64,000 bases of DNA from Verrucomicrobia bacterium Tous-C9LFEB. GTDB lineage: Bacteria > Verrucomicrobiota > Verrucomicrobiia > Methylacidiphilales > UBA1321. Both the position numbers and the translations under genes were made by a program. The stretch's first letter is position 1. Every line of letters starts with the position of its first letter. The notes under the pieces are model-generated. The model was not told the origin of the DNA, ran no database searches, and worked only from the letters and a program-made list of their open reading frames with translations. Of this stretch, positions 1 to 9,465 are shown piece by piece. Location: NCBI GenBank assembly GCA_002304345.1, contig NEUU01000002.1:248001-312000 (forward strand). The letters are read 5' to 3'.

Positions 1-1
1 C

Positions 2-232
2 GCCCGCGGTTGGGCCTGGACCGGCATCGACGCGCAGACCGGCAAGTTGTTTAACTACATTGGCGATGCGCAGAACACGTATCCGATCTGGGGCGTCACC
101 CCGATCCTCGGCCTCGATGTGTACGAACACGCGTACTACGCCGACTTCTACACCGCCCGCGCCGGCTACATCGACGAGTTTCTGAACCACGTCGACTGGA
201 CCGCCGTCAACGCGCTGTTGCCGAAGGCCTGA
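2..232 (+). CDS. Fe/Mn superoxide dismutase, C-terminal fragment
   Basis: The gene enters from beyond the left edge, so only the last 76 residues are seen. They match the metal-binding C-terminal domain of iron/manganese superoxide dismutases: a GWAWTG strand, then GLDVYEHAYYADF, whose Asp and His correspond to the family's metal ligands (usually DVWEHAYY). The enzyme converts superoxide to peroxide and oxygen, normally in the cytoplasm. The frame ends with TGA at 230-232. Position 47 is an internal TTG and not a start. Metal type and cambialism cannot be judged from the fragment. The next gene is convergent and separated by a palindromic repeat. Confidence 0.9.
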   Translation, partial: ARGWAWTGIDAQTGKLFNYIGDAQNTYPIWGVTPILGLDVYEHAYYADFYTARAGYIDEFLNHVDWTAVNALLPKA

Positions 233-368
233 TCGGTTTTGATTTTTGGGGAGCCACGCTCCTCGAACGGACTGGAGAGTGGAGGACTGGCTCCTTCACT
301 CTCTCCCGCTTTTTAGAGCCTTTTTCACTGAATTATCGCAACGCTACAACTCTTGGAACAAGCTAGCT

Positions 369-500
369 GATCCTTCGACAAGCTCAGGATGACGTGGAAT
401 GAAAATAAACTCAGAGAGTAAGCTTCTACTCTCACGAGAATTCCTCACGATCACTTAAGATTACTGCCCCAACCCGTCATCCTGAGCTTGTCGAAGGATC
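369..500. repeat. Palindromic element A (two inverted GATCCTTCGACAAGCTC hairpins)
   Basis: A 25-bp motif at 369-393 is repeated as its exact reverse complement at 476-500, with about 80 bp between. Each end is itself a hairpin (ATCCT pairs with AGGAT around GAGCTTGTCGA). The internal part resembles that of the element at 43708-43838, so this is one dispersed ~130-bp element and not a chance palindrome. It fills most of the gap between the dismutase gene and the next gene; the rest of 233-543 shows nothing recognisable. Confidence 0.9.
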
Positions 501-543
501 GCGTGGGATGGTTTATGATGCGACATTGAGCTTGAAATCCGCT

Positions 544-1044
544 CTAGCGAAAACGCCAGTTGACCCAGCGTTCGTAGAGATTGTTCCATACCGTGGGAAT
601 AAAGTAGACGCTGAGATAAAAGACCCAGGCCACGGTGGACAAGACCGCCACCACGCTCGCTCCCACCATGTGTCGCGGAATTTCCGTGAGATCCTGAATC
701 GGCGGCCATTGTCTCAAGATCGGCACCGACCAGTAAAAACCGTAAAGCGCCGCCGCGAGCGCGAGGAAGCACACCGTCCGCAGCAGGGAAAAGACGTTTT
801 GCGATTGAGCGTAAATCTCGGGATCGTTGATGTCGGTCTCCGCGGTGGTGCCGTGCGCAGAGTAGATGAAGTCAATCAACGCCGTGGCGGTGAAACGCGA
901 GAGAACGGGCGCGAGCGCAATCGACATCACGATCACACAGAGCGCGAAGAGCAGGAAGGCGAGGAGTTCCGAGAGTCGCGGCACCCCGACTACAATCAAC
1001 CCCATGGCACCCAGCACCACCAGCGTGCGACCTTTCCAGCTCAT
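544..1044 (-). CDS. Hypothetical multi-pass membrane protein
   Basis: This 166-residue protein is not recognised. It begins with two closely spaced hydrophobic segments (about residues 7-25 and 27-50), has a polar stretch around residues 55-85, then two more hydrophobic segments (about 85-107 and 125-150), so four membrane passes are likely. No catalytic motif is visible. It lies 56 bp downstream of the O-antigen ligase-like gene on the same strand and may be the last gene of that transcript. The ATG at 1044 has no clear Shine-Dalgarno sequence. A role in envelope polysaccharide is suggested only by position. Confidence 0.7.
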   Translation of the reverse strand: MSWKGRTLVVLGAMGLIVVGVPRLSELLAFLLFALCVIVMSIALAPVLSRFTATALIDFIYSAHGTTAETDINDPEIYAQSQNVFSLLRTVCFLALAAALYGFYWSVPILRQWPPIQDLTEIPRHMVGASVVAVLSTVAWVFYLSVYFIPTVWNNLYERWVNWRFR

Positions 1045-1100
1045 AAGAATAATCTAAAACGTTTTTCGAATTAGCCAAGACCGGGCTCTGCTCGAAAAAA

Positions 1101-3437
1101 TTACTTCGCCCGCGCTTCCTCTTGAAGCAACGATTTCCACGCTTCTTCCCACAGCCCGAGCCGGGCGGCGACCTCGGCCTGAAGGTGGAAAAAATAAGCG
1201 GGACATCCCTTTTGTGGCGTGACGCGGCGAATGGTCTCCAATGCGGCCGTGTAATTGGACGCCGCGAGGTAGGTGCGGGTCAGGACATAGGCATTGGCAA
1301 AATCATCCGGGCGTTGAAGCGCGCGGGCCTGCAAGGCTTCCAATGAGCCACCTGTGTTGAGCTGCGGATACACCGGATCAGGCCGTGTGGCATGCAGCAG
1401 GGTATACGCCTGCGCATAGTCGCCCTGCTCGGCGTGACGGCGCGCGAGATAAGGCGTGGCGGCATTTTTCCACGTGGGCATGGATTGCGCCGTTTCCACG
1501 AACGAAGCGAGCCCTTCTTTCTCGCTCCAAAACCGGAAGAACTCTTGTTGCTGGATCGCGCTGAATGTGGCGAGCTTGGGATCGCGGGCCAACAGCCGCA
1601 GCCGCATTTCGCGGAATTCCTCCAGTGTGAGGCCGTACACGAAAATGAGGAAAAGATCGGGCCGGTTCAGGGCGGTATTTTTCAGTCCCTCCCGGACCAA
1701 TGGCACGCGTCCGCCCTGTTGCAGCAACTCCGAGTAGAGTTCCGCCACATTGTGGCGGTCCCGACGCAACGCTTCGTTCCAGGCGGTCAGCGTCGCGATC
1801 GGAGAAAGATTCAACCACAACAAGCCTTCCTGTTTGGGCAGGAGCGAGGAGTTGGGTTCGAGCGTGCGGGCGCGCAGAAAATCGAGTCGCGCTCCGGTGG
1901 GATAGGTGACCAATTGCGCCGTCGCCCGCCGGTAGTACAACTCCCAATCCAGCGGCGACCAACCGAGCGCCTGGTTGAGCACAACCATCGCGGTGACGGA
2001 ATCCCCCTTGGCCAAGGCCGCATCGGCCGTTTGCTTCGCGCGGATCACTCCGGCGCTGGCAGGCAGCAATCGCGGCGAATACCACGACCAGATGAAAAAA
2101 GCGCCGACGAGACACCAGACCAACCCCAGCCACCGAAAGCCCAGGCGCAATCCGTTTGAAGCCGGTTCGAGATAACGTGGATGAATCAAAAGCAGGGCGA
2201 AGAGACAGACCGGCAGGAAGGAGCCGAGACGATGCGCCGACACGTCGACCAAACCATGCACCGCAAAACCCAGCACCGCAATCGCCGCGGCCAGCCGCAA
2301 CGTGCGGGCCGTGCCGCGTTCCACGGGAAAATGCAGCCCCATCACGATCGCGTAACCGATCAGCGCCACGACCAATGCCCCCCAGCCCACTTCGGCAATC
2401 AGCCACACCCAGTCGCTTTCCGGGTGAAGGATGCGCGCCTCGCTGCGGCTGGCATCGCGGGCGAAGGGAAAGACCGCGTTGAAATTGCCGAGCCCAACAC
2501 CGGTCCACGGTGAACTGTGCTTCAACGCGAGCGCATCTTTTTGAATCTCCAGGCGGCTATAACGCGGCTCGTCCGAAGGCTGCGCCATGCGCTGCAACCG
2601 GTCGCGGGTTTCGCCCCCAAACAGCAGGAACAAGGTGACCATCGAGATCGCGATGGCCATGCCGATCATGAGGCGTCCCGTCCAGCGGCGCATGAGGGAG
2701 ATCCAGAGAAGAAAGAGCGTGCTGCCCGCAAAGAAAATCAGGACGCCCGCGCGGGAATAATTCATCACCAGTGCCGCGCCGATCACGCCCAGCACGAGAA
2801 GCCACCACACCGTGAGCAACCGGTGGCGGCCCCAATCCTCATAAAGCAAGGCGGGAATCAACAATGCCGCCAGCGCCAGCCAATCGCCCATCTGGTTGCG
2901 GTTCGGAAAAAAACCGAAATGCTGCGCCGCGTGCCAGAACGGCAACGGTTGTTTGGCCAGCGCACAAAGGATCGCCAACCCGGCGAGCAGACCCGCGCCG
3001 GTGACGTAAAACCGCGCGAGATTCCACCGCGTGCGACTCACCATCAGGAGCGACGTGGCGTAGACGAGCCAGCTGAGCCCAAGCGCGAGCAACAGCCAGC
3101 TCTCGAGCGTGAGCCACGGTTGCGGCGTGATCGTGCCCGGCAATGAAAGCCCCAGATCGCGCGTGAGGTTCAACCGCCAACCCGGCGTCGCGAACCACGA
3201 AGCCGGCAGAAACGCGGTCAGCGGCCAGAGCGCCAGCAACGCGGCCGGCAGATACACAAACGCAGGCAGTTGATGCCGCGGCGGCAGGAGGAGAAAGCAG
3301 AGGCCGATGATCACGCTCATCACGCCCCACGCCCACGGTTCCGTGCTGCCGCCGAGAAAAGGCGCGAGCCAACTGACGCCGAGGAGCGCGGCGACAACCT
3401 TCAGCCGCGCGGGAGTTGAGGTGCGATCAGACCACAC
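1101..3437 (-). CDS. O-antigen ligase/polymerase-like membrane protein with TPR-like C-terminus
   Basis: The 778-residue protein has about 12 hydrophobic segments in its first 440 residues, then a soluble helical tail. The Wzy_C/O-antigen ligase signature is visible near residues 310-350: GVGLGNF, followed by a long periplasmic loop with HPESDWVWLIAEVGW, matching the family's H-(N/S)-x-(Y/W)-L-x-E-x-G pattern. Such proteins transfer or polymerise undecaprenyl-linked glycans at the periplasmic face. The tail has repeating helical pairs like tetratricopeptide repeats and may bind partners. The start is GTG at 3437 with a poor ribosome site. It follows the WecA-type gene by 21 bp, supporting one envelope-polysaccharide operon. 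Ligase and polymerase cannot be told apart by sequence alone. Confidence 0.85.
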   Translation of the reverse strand: MWSDRTSTPARLKVVAALLGVSWLAPFLGGSTEPWAWGVMSVIIGLCFLLLPPRHQLPAFVYLPAALLALWPLTAFLPASWFATPGWRLNLTRDLGLSLPGTITPQPWLTLESWLLLALGLSWLVYATSLLMVSRTRWNLARFYVTGAGLLAGLAILCALAKQPLPFWHAAQHFGFFPNRNQMGDWLALAALLIPALLYEDWGRHRLLTVWWLLVLGVIGAALVMNYSRAGVLIFFAGSTLFLLWISLMRRWTGRLMIGMAIAISMVTLFLLFGGETRDRLQRMAQPSDEPRYSRLEIQKDALALKHSSPWTGVGLGNFNAVFPFARDASRSEARILHPESDWVWLIAEVGWGALVVALIGYAIVMGLHFPVERGTARTLRLAAAIAVLGFAVHGLVDVSAHRLGSFLPVCLFALLLIHPRYLEPASNGLRLGFRWLGLVWCLVGAFFIWSWYSPRLLPASAGVIRAKQTADAALAKGDSVTAMVVLNQALGWSPLDWELYYRRATAQLVTYPTGARLDFLRARTLEPNSSLLPKQEGLLWLNLSPIATLTAWNEALRRDRHNVAELYSELLQQGGRVPLVREGLKNTALNRPDLFLIFVYGLTLEEFREMRLRLLARDPKLATFSAIQQQEFFRFWSEKEGLASFVETAQSMPTWKNAATPYLARRHAEQGDYAQAYTLLHATRPDPVYPQLNTGGSLEALQARALQRPDDFANAYVLTRTYLAASNYTAALETIRRVTPQKGCPAYFFHLQAEVAARLGLWEEAWKSLLQEEARAK

Positions 3438-3458
3438 GGCAGTTCTCGGAAGGGGAAA

Positions 3459-4823
3459 TTAAATGTGAGGATTCGGTGGCCATTTTTCATCCGCCTTATG
3501 GCAGGATTGTTCCAGGCAATCCGACAAGAGCCGCCAGTAATTCTCATCATGCTCGCTGAGCCGGGCGTAGAGAAGATGTTGCATGCCGTTGGGGTGGTGA
3601 ATCGGGACTTCGAGCAAGCGGCCGGGTCCTTCCGGGGGCTGGCGCATCAGGCCCATCTTGGCGGCAGTTTGAAAAAAGAGCGACCAGAATTCCTCCGCGC
3701 TCTGGCAACGATCCACTTCAAAGAGCAGCACGCGGCCCTGCAGAATTCCGTACTGCACATCACGACGCCGCATCAGCATGCGCTGCACCAACAACTTCAG
3801 CTCCCACCACGTGCGGAAGTAGCCCAGCGAGTAGACCGCGTACAGCGCGAGCAGGAACAACATGCCCGCCGCGATCGGCATGGTGCGGCCCTGGCTCCAG
3901 AGAATGCTGAGGCCGATCAAGCTCAACACCACGCAGACCGCGTAAAGACTGAGCACGATGCGCCGCTTGGAAAATCCGAGTTCCTCCAGCCGGTGATGCA
4001 GATGCCCGCGGTCCGCGCGGAAAAGCGGGAAACCCTGCATGCCGCGGCGAAAGATGGTGAGCGTGGTATCGAGAATCGGCACGCCGAGCGCCACCACGGT
4101 GACGATCAATGCGGCGGCCACGGAACCCTTGTTCGAACTCTGCAGCGAGAGCGCCGCGATGAGAAATCCGATCATGTACGCACCGCCGTCACCGAGATAA
4201 ATCTTGGCCGGGGGAAAGTTGTATCCCAGAAACGCGAGCAACGCGCCGCTGAGGGCGAAGCACAAACAGGCCACCGCCTGCTGTTGCGCAATGAGCGCCA
4301 CGACGCCAAGCGTCAGGCTGAGAAAAACGCCGATGCCGGTGGCGAGGCCGTCGAAACCGTCTATCAGGTTGATGATGTTCGGAATCGCGATGAGCCAGAA
4401 AACCGTGGCGGGGAAACCCCAGAAACCGAGAGTGAGAATGAAATTGCCGCCCGGATAGGTCAGCGTGTCGATGCGGATCTCCATGAAGTAAGCCAGCACC
4501 GCAATGAGAATCTGTCCCGCCAGCTTCACCTTCGCCCCGAGTGGCCGCAGGTCATCCCACAACCCCAGTCCAAACATCAGCGTCGTGCAGACACCGAGCG
4601 CACCCCACGCCGTGCCGAGTTTGCTGCCCAAGACGTGCAGCGCCAGATAGGTGATCAGGAACGCAACGAAAAGCGTGACGCCGCCCAGTCGCGAGATTTT
4701 GCCGTCGTGTTTCTTGCGAAACTCGTCCTTGATGTCCAGCCCCAGACCGAGCCGTATAATCGACGGCGTCAGCACCAATACCACCCCCCAGCCCACTATG
4801 AGAAAGAGTACAGAGGCTAGCAT
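3459..4823 (-). CDS. WecA/MraY-family undecaprenyl-phosphate sugar-1-phosphate transferase
   Basis: This integral membrane enzyme would join a sugar-1-phosphate, typically GlcNAc-1-P, to undecaprenyl phosphate and start a surface glycan on the cytoplasmic face. About 11 hydrophobic segments are visible. Family motifs are intact: WDDLRPL (the DDxx metal site) near residue 90, NIINLIDGFDGLATG near 150, YLGDGGAYMIGF near 210, and RADRGHLHHRL near 270, the His-rich loop typical of WecA/TagO and not MraY. The protein has roughly 110 extra C-terminal residues of soluble character beyond the normal family length of 340-360; their role is unknown. It is transcribed just ahead of the O-antigen ligase-like gene. 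Start ATG at 4823. Confidence 0.92.
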   Translation of the reverse strand: MLASVLFLIVGWGVVLVLTPSIIRLGLGLDIKDEFRKKHDGKISRLGGVTLFVAFLITYLALHVLGSKLGTAWGALGVCTTLMFGLGLWDDLRPLGAKVKLAGQILIAVLAYFMEIRIDTLTYPGGNFILTLGFWGFPATVFWLIAIPNIINLIDGFDGLATGIGVFLSLTLGVVALIAQQQAVACLCFALSGALLAFLGYNFPPAKIYLGDGGAYMIGFLIAALSLQSSNKGSVAAALIVTVVALGVPILDTTLTIFRRGMQGFPLFRADRGHLHHRLEELGFSKRRIVLSLYAVCVVLSLIGLSILWSQGRTMPIAAGMLFLLALYAVYSLGYFRTWWELKLLVQRMLMRRRDVQYGILQGRVLLFEVDRCQSAEEFWSLFFQTAAKMGLMRQPPEGPGRLLEVPIHHPNGMQHLLYARLSEHDENYWRLLSDCLEQSCHKADEKWPPNPHI

Positions 4824-4912
4824 TTAAGCGATACTAACTAGTGGCGCCGCTTATTACAACCAAGAGGTGAGCTCTGGGTAGAATATTATCTTTTCTCTGG
4901 TCGCAATGATCG

Positions 4913-6007
4913 TCACTTATTGCAATTAGACACTAGCTTCCGCCACGCCGCAAGCGGGACGGCTTGGTCTGGTTGGAAAAAGAGCTGACCGTTTTCGGGA
5001 TGATGCCGCGGCTCGGCCGCCACGGCGTTCAAAAGCCACGCACTCGCCGCTTCCGAGGAACCGGGGGGAAAGACCGCCGAGTCGGCCGTCGCGGCCACCG
5101 AGCGGGCGGCGGCACTGTCGGTCGGACCGATCCACAAAATGGGTCGCGGCAGTTGCAGCAGCAAGGCGAGTTTGCTGGGCCACAGCAGTCCCCGCGTCTC
5201 GGGCCGCTGCGTCGCCACGAGCACCCGCGCCTTCAGCAAATCCGCGAGCAATGTTTCCTCGCGGGAATAGTCGCGCCAGCGGCACCGTTGCAATCCACGC
5301 TGCGCGGCCCACGCCTGCGCCTCGCGCCACGCCGCGCCGCCCCCCTGAATGACGAGTTCAAGTGTGGGATGCTGCGCTTCGACGCGCTGCTGGATTTCCA
5401 GCAACGTCTCCCACTCGTGCGCCCGGCCGAGATTGCCGGAGTAAAGCCAAAACGGCGTCGCGGCGGGTGTGGCATCGACCGTGACCGGCTCCGCAATCGG
5501 CGTCCAGGGCGCGATGATTTCCGACTCGACACCCTTTTGCCGCAACCGCGCCTGCATGTCGGCATCGAGCGTGACCACCCGGTCGGTGCGGCGGTACGCC
5601 CACCGCATCGCGTGCGCGACGCTCCGCGCGAGGGGACCGGGGGAAAGTTCGCCGAGGGTCAACGCGAGATCGGGATAAAGATCGAGCGCCCAATGAATCG
5701 ATCGGGCACCGTGCCGCGCCGCCACGAGGGCACCCAGCACGACCAGCCCCGGCGGCGAGCTGAAGGAAATGACCACCTCGGGACGCGGTGAAGTGAAAGT
5801 CGCGCGGCGAAGAATGCGCAGCAGTCCGAGGAACTCGCGGCCCCAGCGACGCCAGCCGCGCGCGGGCCGTTGACGGTAATCGGTGGACGCGCTGGCGACT
5901 GCCACGTGATGCCCTTGCGCCGTGAGATCGGCCTCCAGATCGCGCAACAAGCGGGCGGTGGGCGAGGGATCGCCGGGACCGTATTGATTGAGAAAGAGGA
6001 GATTCAT
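4913..6007 (-). CDS. Glycosyltransferase family 4 (GT-B fold)
   Basis: The 364-residue product starts MNLLFLNQYGPGDPSPTARLL, the N-terminal Rossmann strand and donor/acceptor cleft of WcaI-like GT4 enzymes. The second domain contains WLYSGNLGRAHEWETLL near residue 190, the usual beginning of the nucleotide-sugar-binding half, and ends with a region rich in Pro/Trp where the E-x7-E motif is not obvious. It probably adds a sugar to the lipid-linked glycan started by the neighbouring WecA-type enzyme. I chose ATG at 6007 because the 30 codons upstream in the open frame are Arg/Ser rich and unlike a GT4 N-terminus. Donor and acceptor are unknown. Confidence 0.85.
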   Translation of the reverse strand: MNLLFLNQYGPGDPSPTARLLRDLEADLTAQGHHVAVASASTDYRQRPARGWRRWGREFLGLLRILRRATFTSPRPEVVISFSSPPGLVVLGALVAARHGARSIHWALDLYPDLALTLGELSPGPLARSVAHAMRWAYRRTDRVVTLDADMQARLRQKGVESEIIAPWTPIAEPVTVDATPAATPFWLYSGNLGRAHEWETLLEIQQRVEAQHPTLELVIQGGGAAWREAQAWAAQRGLQRCRWRDYSREETLLADLLKARVLVATQRPETRGLLWPSKLALLLQLPRPILWIGPTDSAAARSVAATADSAVFPPGSSEAASAWLLNAVAAEPRHHPENGQLFFQPDQAVPLAAWRKLVSNCNK

Positions 6008-6322
6008 GAGCTCGCGCCGGGTCGCGCTATTCTTGGCCGTTCGGGCGTCGACTGGCAACCGAGAAAGTGGGGAGAAGGCATGGAGAGTTCGACACACTTA
6101 CGACGAAAAGATTACCGACTCAAACTCCCTTATAAAGTAGTTATCAATTTCATTTTAAGATTAAGATACAATCCCATTCCTCTGAGCTCAATCTAAGTCA
6201 TTTCAGCTCGCGAAAGAGGGTTTCGCCGGCTCCATTCCGTATCACAAAATGACCTCCGATTTCACTATAACACCTTATTATTACATTATTTGCTCAAAAT
6301 TCTGTAATGAAACCCAAGAAGA

Positions 6323-6351
6323 TTGACTGTCGCTTAAATTTAGAATAGATA
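6323..6351 (+). promoter_or_regulatory. Possible sigma70-type promoter for the GH5 gene
   Basis: TTGACT at 6323-6328 is followed, 17 bp later, by TAGATA at 6346-6351. The -35 fits well and the -10 fits weakly. It lies in the notably AT-rich 6008-6418 gap between divergent genes, about 68 bp before the GH5 start. The rest of that gap shows no gene or repeat. Assignment is by eye. Confidence 0.3.
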
Positions 6352-6418
6352 AATTGCAATTTAAATAACCAAATCGTCGGAAATGGTCGTTCATATAGTT
6401 CATCAACCAGAATAATTC

Positions 6419-8854
6419 ATGAAAAAATCAGCCTTCTTGATGTTCCTTCTGTCGGGCTTCACTCTGTTTGCGATGCTGTTGACCTCCCCGGTCCAAGCTG
6501 CCTCGGATGTCTTCTTCACGGAAACCTTCGACGTGGCCGCTTCGCTGGCGGGACGTTGGACCGGCACGACCATTGTCACCGAAACCCACGGGTCGGGTCT
6601 CGCGCTGAAAATCGACAACGGCAGCGTGGTGAAAAACACGGTCCTGCAGGCATCGCTCACAGCCTCCGAAGTGGCGGGACGCCGCGTCATGGTGCGCGGT
6701 CAGGTCAAAGCCGCGAACGTTTCCACCCGGCCCCTGCCCTACAACGGCGTGAAGGTGACACTCATTTTCACTCTCAGCGATGGCAGCACGGTTTATGGCG
6801 ATCAGGCCACCTTGAGCGACGGCACGTTCGACTGGACCAGTTTCTGTTTCCCGATCACGGTGCCGACGAACGCCACGGCGGTCAAAATCTCCATCGGCCT
6901 CGAGCAGGTTTCCGGCACGGCGTGGTTCGACGAATTGCGCGTGGAAGCCGATCCCGCGATGTTCAAGGAAACCTTCACCGACACCGCGACCATCGGCACG
7001 CGTTGGGGCGGCGCGAGCTTCACCACCGTGGCCCATGATTCCGGCAGTGCGCTGCAGCTCACCAGCACCAACGGGGCCGGGTCGACCGTGGTGGCGACCA
7101 CCCTTCCCGCTGCGCAATACAACGGACGCCGGCTCCTGCTCACCGGTCAGGTCAAGGCGACCGGTGTGTCAACCAAACCGAATTCGTGGAACGGCATCAA
7201 GATGATGATCACTTACACCACGGCGGACGGGCAAACAATCTATCCGCAGGCGGACATCGGTGTCGGCACGTTCGACTGGACCAACGTCTATGCCGTGATC
7301 GTCCTGCCGACGAACGTCACCTCGATCACCCTCACGCTCGGCTTGGAAAAAGTCACGGGCACCGTCGCGTTCGACAACATCAAGATCGAGACCAACCCCG
7401 TTCTCGCGAGTGAAGCCTTCGACGACGGCAGCGTCGGCTCGCGCTGGAGCGGCGGCACCTACTCTCTCATCACGCACGGGACGGGTCAGGCGATGGAAGT
7501 CACCAATGCCGTTGCGGGCAGCAGCAATCGCCTCGTCATGACGCTGCCCTATGCGGCACTGCGCGGACGGCAGGTCACGTTGCAGGGATTGGTCAAAGCC
7601 ACGGGCGTCTCGGACAAGCCGAATTCGTGGAACGGGATCAAGATGCTCCTCACCTACCGCACCGCCAGCGGCACCTATTCCTATCCTCAGGTGACCATCG
7701 GCACCGGGACGTTTGACTGGACGCGGTTCAAGCAGATCATCACGATCCCGGACAACATCACCTCGCTCACGCTCACCCTCGGCCTCGAACTGGTAACCGG
7801 CACAGTCGACTTCGACGATATCGTGATCAAGACCGATTCGTTCTCGCCGTACTGGGTCAACCCGACTCCCAACTACAAGGGCCACACGGCACCGCGACTG
7901 CGCGGCACGATGGTCGCCCCCGGCATGACCGCTACGGATCTCAGCGTCCTCGCCTCGTGGAGAGCGAACGTCGTGCGGTGGCAATTGGGCGCCACGACCT
8001 ACACGAACGGATTGAGCACCGCGACCCACAGCACGGTGCTGGCCAATGAACTGGCCAAGCTCGATGCGCTGCTGCCGAATTTCTCCTCGCGCGGCATGGC
8101 GGTCACTCTCGACCTGCATTCGCTCAGCACCCATCAGTTCGACAACGCGACGAACCAGAAAAAGCTGATCGATGTCTGGCGTCAGCTCGCGGCCCGTTAC
8201 AAGAACGGCGGCACCAATTCCTACAGCGCGGCGATCTGGGGTTACGACATCAACAACGAACCACATGACGACGCGTGGACGGAAACTCTGCTGACGCTCA
8301 ATGAACTCTCCGAGCAGGTCGCGCTCGCCATTCGCGAAATCGATCCGACCAAGGCGATCATCATTGAACCCTACAACGCCGAGCCCGGCCGCATGGCCGA
8401 TCTGCGCCCGGTCCGCACAACGAACGTGGTCTACTCCATCCACTATTATAATCCGTGGAGCTACGTCGCGCAGGGTGTCGACACGGCGCAACCGTACACG
8501 CCGATCACCTACCCCGGCACCATCGAAGGCACCACCTGGGACAGCGCGAAGATGCGGGCCAATGTGCAGGCGACGGTCGACTTCCAGACGAAGTACCAGA
8601 CGTCGATCTATGTCGGTGAATTCAGCGTGCTGCGCTGGGCACCGGGCGGCGGCACGTTCCTCGGCGACTGCGTGAATCTCTGGGAAAGCCTCGGCTGGGA
8701 CTGGACCTACCACGCCTTCCGCGAATGGCAGGGATGGAGCGTGGAAATCGATGCGACGACCGCGCGCACGTCCTCCACCCCGAGCGCCACGCCCACAGAC
8801 CGGCAGCAGGTCCTCACCAACGCCTTTTCAACCAACGTGCTGCCCGCGCCGTAG
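6419..8854 (+). CDS. Secreted GH5-like glycoside hydrolase with three tandem carbohydrate-binding-like modules
   Basis: A lipid-free signal peptide (MKKSAFLMFLL..SPVQA, cleavage near residue 27) precedes three homologous beta-sandwich-like modules of about 145 residues. Each starts with ETF/EAF..RW.G, contains a GRR/GRQ(V/L)xLxGxVKAxxVSxKP stretch and ends with a (T/V)A(W/F)FD.(I/L) strand, resembling CBM4/9-type modules. The last ~330 residues are a TIM-barrel cellulase-like domain: YDINNEPHDDAW (acid/base Glu), HYYNPW and YVGEFSVLRW (nucleophile Glu). It should cleave a beta-glucan or mannan outside the cytoplasm. Located inside a polysaccharide cluster, it could process self-made glycan or degrade food polymer; the sequence does not decide. 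No strong ribosome site precedes the ATG. Confidence 0.88.
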   Translation: MKKSAFLMFLLSGFTLFAMLLTSPVQAASDVFFTETFDVAASLAGRWTGTTIVTETHGSGLALKIDNGSVVKNTVLQASLTASEVAGRRVMVRGQVKAANVSTRPLPYNGVKVTLIFTLSDGSTVYGDQATLSDGTFDWTSFCFPITVPTNATAVKISIGLEQVSGTAWFDELRVEADPAMFKETFTDTATIGTRWGGASFTTVAHDSGSALQLTSTNGAGSTVVATTLPAAQYNGRRLLLTGQVKATGVSTKPNSWNGIKMMITYTTADGQTIYPQADIGVGTFDWTNVYAVIVLPTNVTSITLTLGLEKVTGTVAFDNIKIETNPVLASEAFDDGSVGSRWSGGTYSLITHGTGQAMEVTNAVAGSSNRLVMTLPYAALRGRQVTLQGLVKATGVSDKPNSWNGIKMLLTYRTASGTYSYPQVTIGTGTFDWTRFKQIITIPDNITSLTLTLGLELVTGTVDFDDIVIKTDSFSPYWVNPTPNYKGHTAPRLRGTMVAPGMTATDLSVLASWRANVVRWQLGATTYTNGLSTATHSTVLANELAKLDALLPNFSSRGMAVTLDLHSLSTHQFDNATNQKKLIDVWRQLAARYKNGGTNSYSAAIWGYDINNEPHDDAWTETLLTLNELSEQVALAIREIDPTKAIIIEPYNAEPGRMADLRPVRTTNVVYSIHYYNPWSYVAQGVDTAQPYTPITYPGTIEGTTWDSAKMRANVQATVDFQTKYQTSIYVGEFSVLRWAPGGGTFLGDCVNLWESLGWDWTYHAFREWQGWSVEIDATTARTSSTPSATPTDRQQVLTNAFSTNVLPAP

Positions 8855-8869
8855 CGGGAGCCTCTGGAA

Positions 8870-9463
8870 TTAACTGTTCGCTCTCGGCCGTGGTTTCACC
8901 ACCACGGCCGGGTTGCCGCGAACAATCACCCCGGCGGGGATATCGTGAGTGACCACGCTTCCAGCCGTGACCACTGTTCCGTCGCCAATCAACACGCCCT
9001 CGCCCACGAACGCCTGCGCCGCGATCCACGCTTGCTGGCCGATACGAATCGGGCGTTGCAGCAATTTGAAATCAGTCGACCGGTAATCGTGACTGCCGCA
9101 ACACAGGAACGCGCGTTGCGAAATGACCGAGTGCGCGCCGATGCTCACCTCACCCAGACTGAGAATAAACACTTCCTCGCCGATCCAGACATGATCACCG
9201 AGCGTGAGCCGCCACGGCATCGTGATCGTCACCTTCGCGCGAATCACCACGTGATCTCCCACGCGCGCGCCGAACACCCGCAGCCAGAACACACGCCATG
9301 CCGACGGCAATGGCATCCGGCCTTCGAACCATAAATAGCTCACCATGCGCCAAAGGATTTCCTTCCAGCACGGCGCACCGCGATCGTACCAGGCATTGGA
9401 AAAACGATCCAAAGAGTGAAATGTGCCCAGAGTTATGCTAGGTTGATCCTCAGGAGACGCCAT
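8870..9463 (-). CDS. WcaF-like left-handed beta-helix O-acetyltransferase
   Basis: The 197-residue protein has the hexapeptide-repeat beta-helix (GDHVVIRAKVTITMPWRL, GDHVWIGEEVFILS, IGAHSVISQ) with the AFLCCGSHDY active-site loop, whose His is the expected catalytic base, and ends with GVLIGDGTVVTAGSVV and the NPA-type capping loop. These are features of putative colanic-acid acetyltransferase WcaF and relatives, which acetylate sugars of surface polysaccharides with acetyl-CoA. ATG at 9463 is chosen; a TTG at 9505 would lengthen it by 14 residues and overlap the next gene. The start is only 2 bp from the start of the divergent gene at 9466, an unusually tight arrangement. Confidence 0.85.
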   Translation of the reverse strand: MASPEDQPSITLGTFHSLDRFSNAWYDRGAPCWKEILWRMVSYLWFEGRMPLPSAWRVFWLRVFGARVGDHVVIRAKVTITMPWRLTLGDHVWIGEEVFILSLGEVSIGAHSVISQRAFLCCGSHDYRSTDFKLLQRPIRIGQQAWIAAQAFVGEGVLIGDGTVVTAGSVVTHDIPAGVIVRGNPAVVVKPRPRANS

Positions 9464-9465
9464 AG

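Noticed and set aside
369-500. CRISPR array or tandem repeats
   Set aside because: The repeats come as inverted pairs with unrelated spacing and recur singly around the chromosome window; there are no cas genes and no regular spacers.
7169-8713. 514-codon open frame opposite the GH5 gene
   Set aside because: Antisense to a gene with intact signal peptide and catalytic motifs; composition is Arg/Asp-rich without domains.
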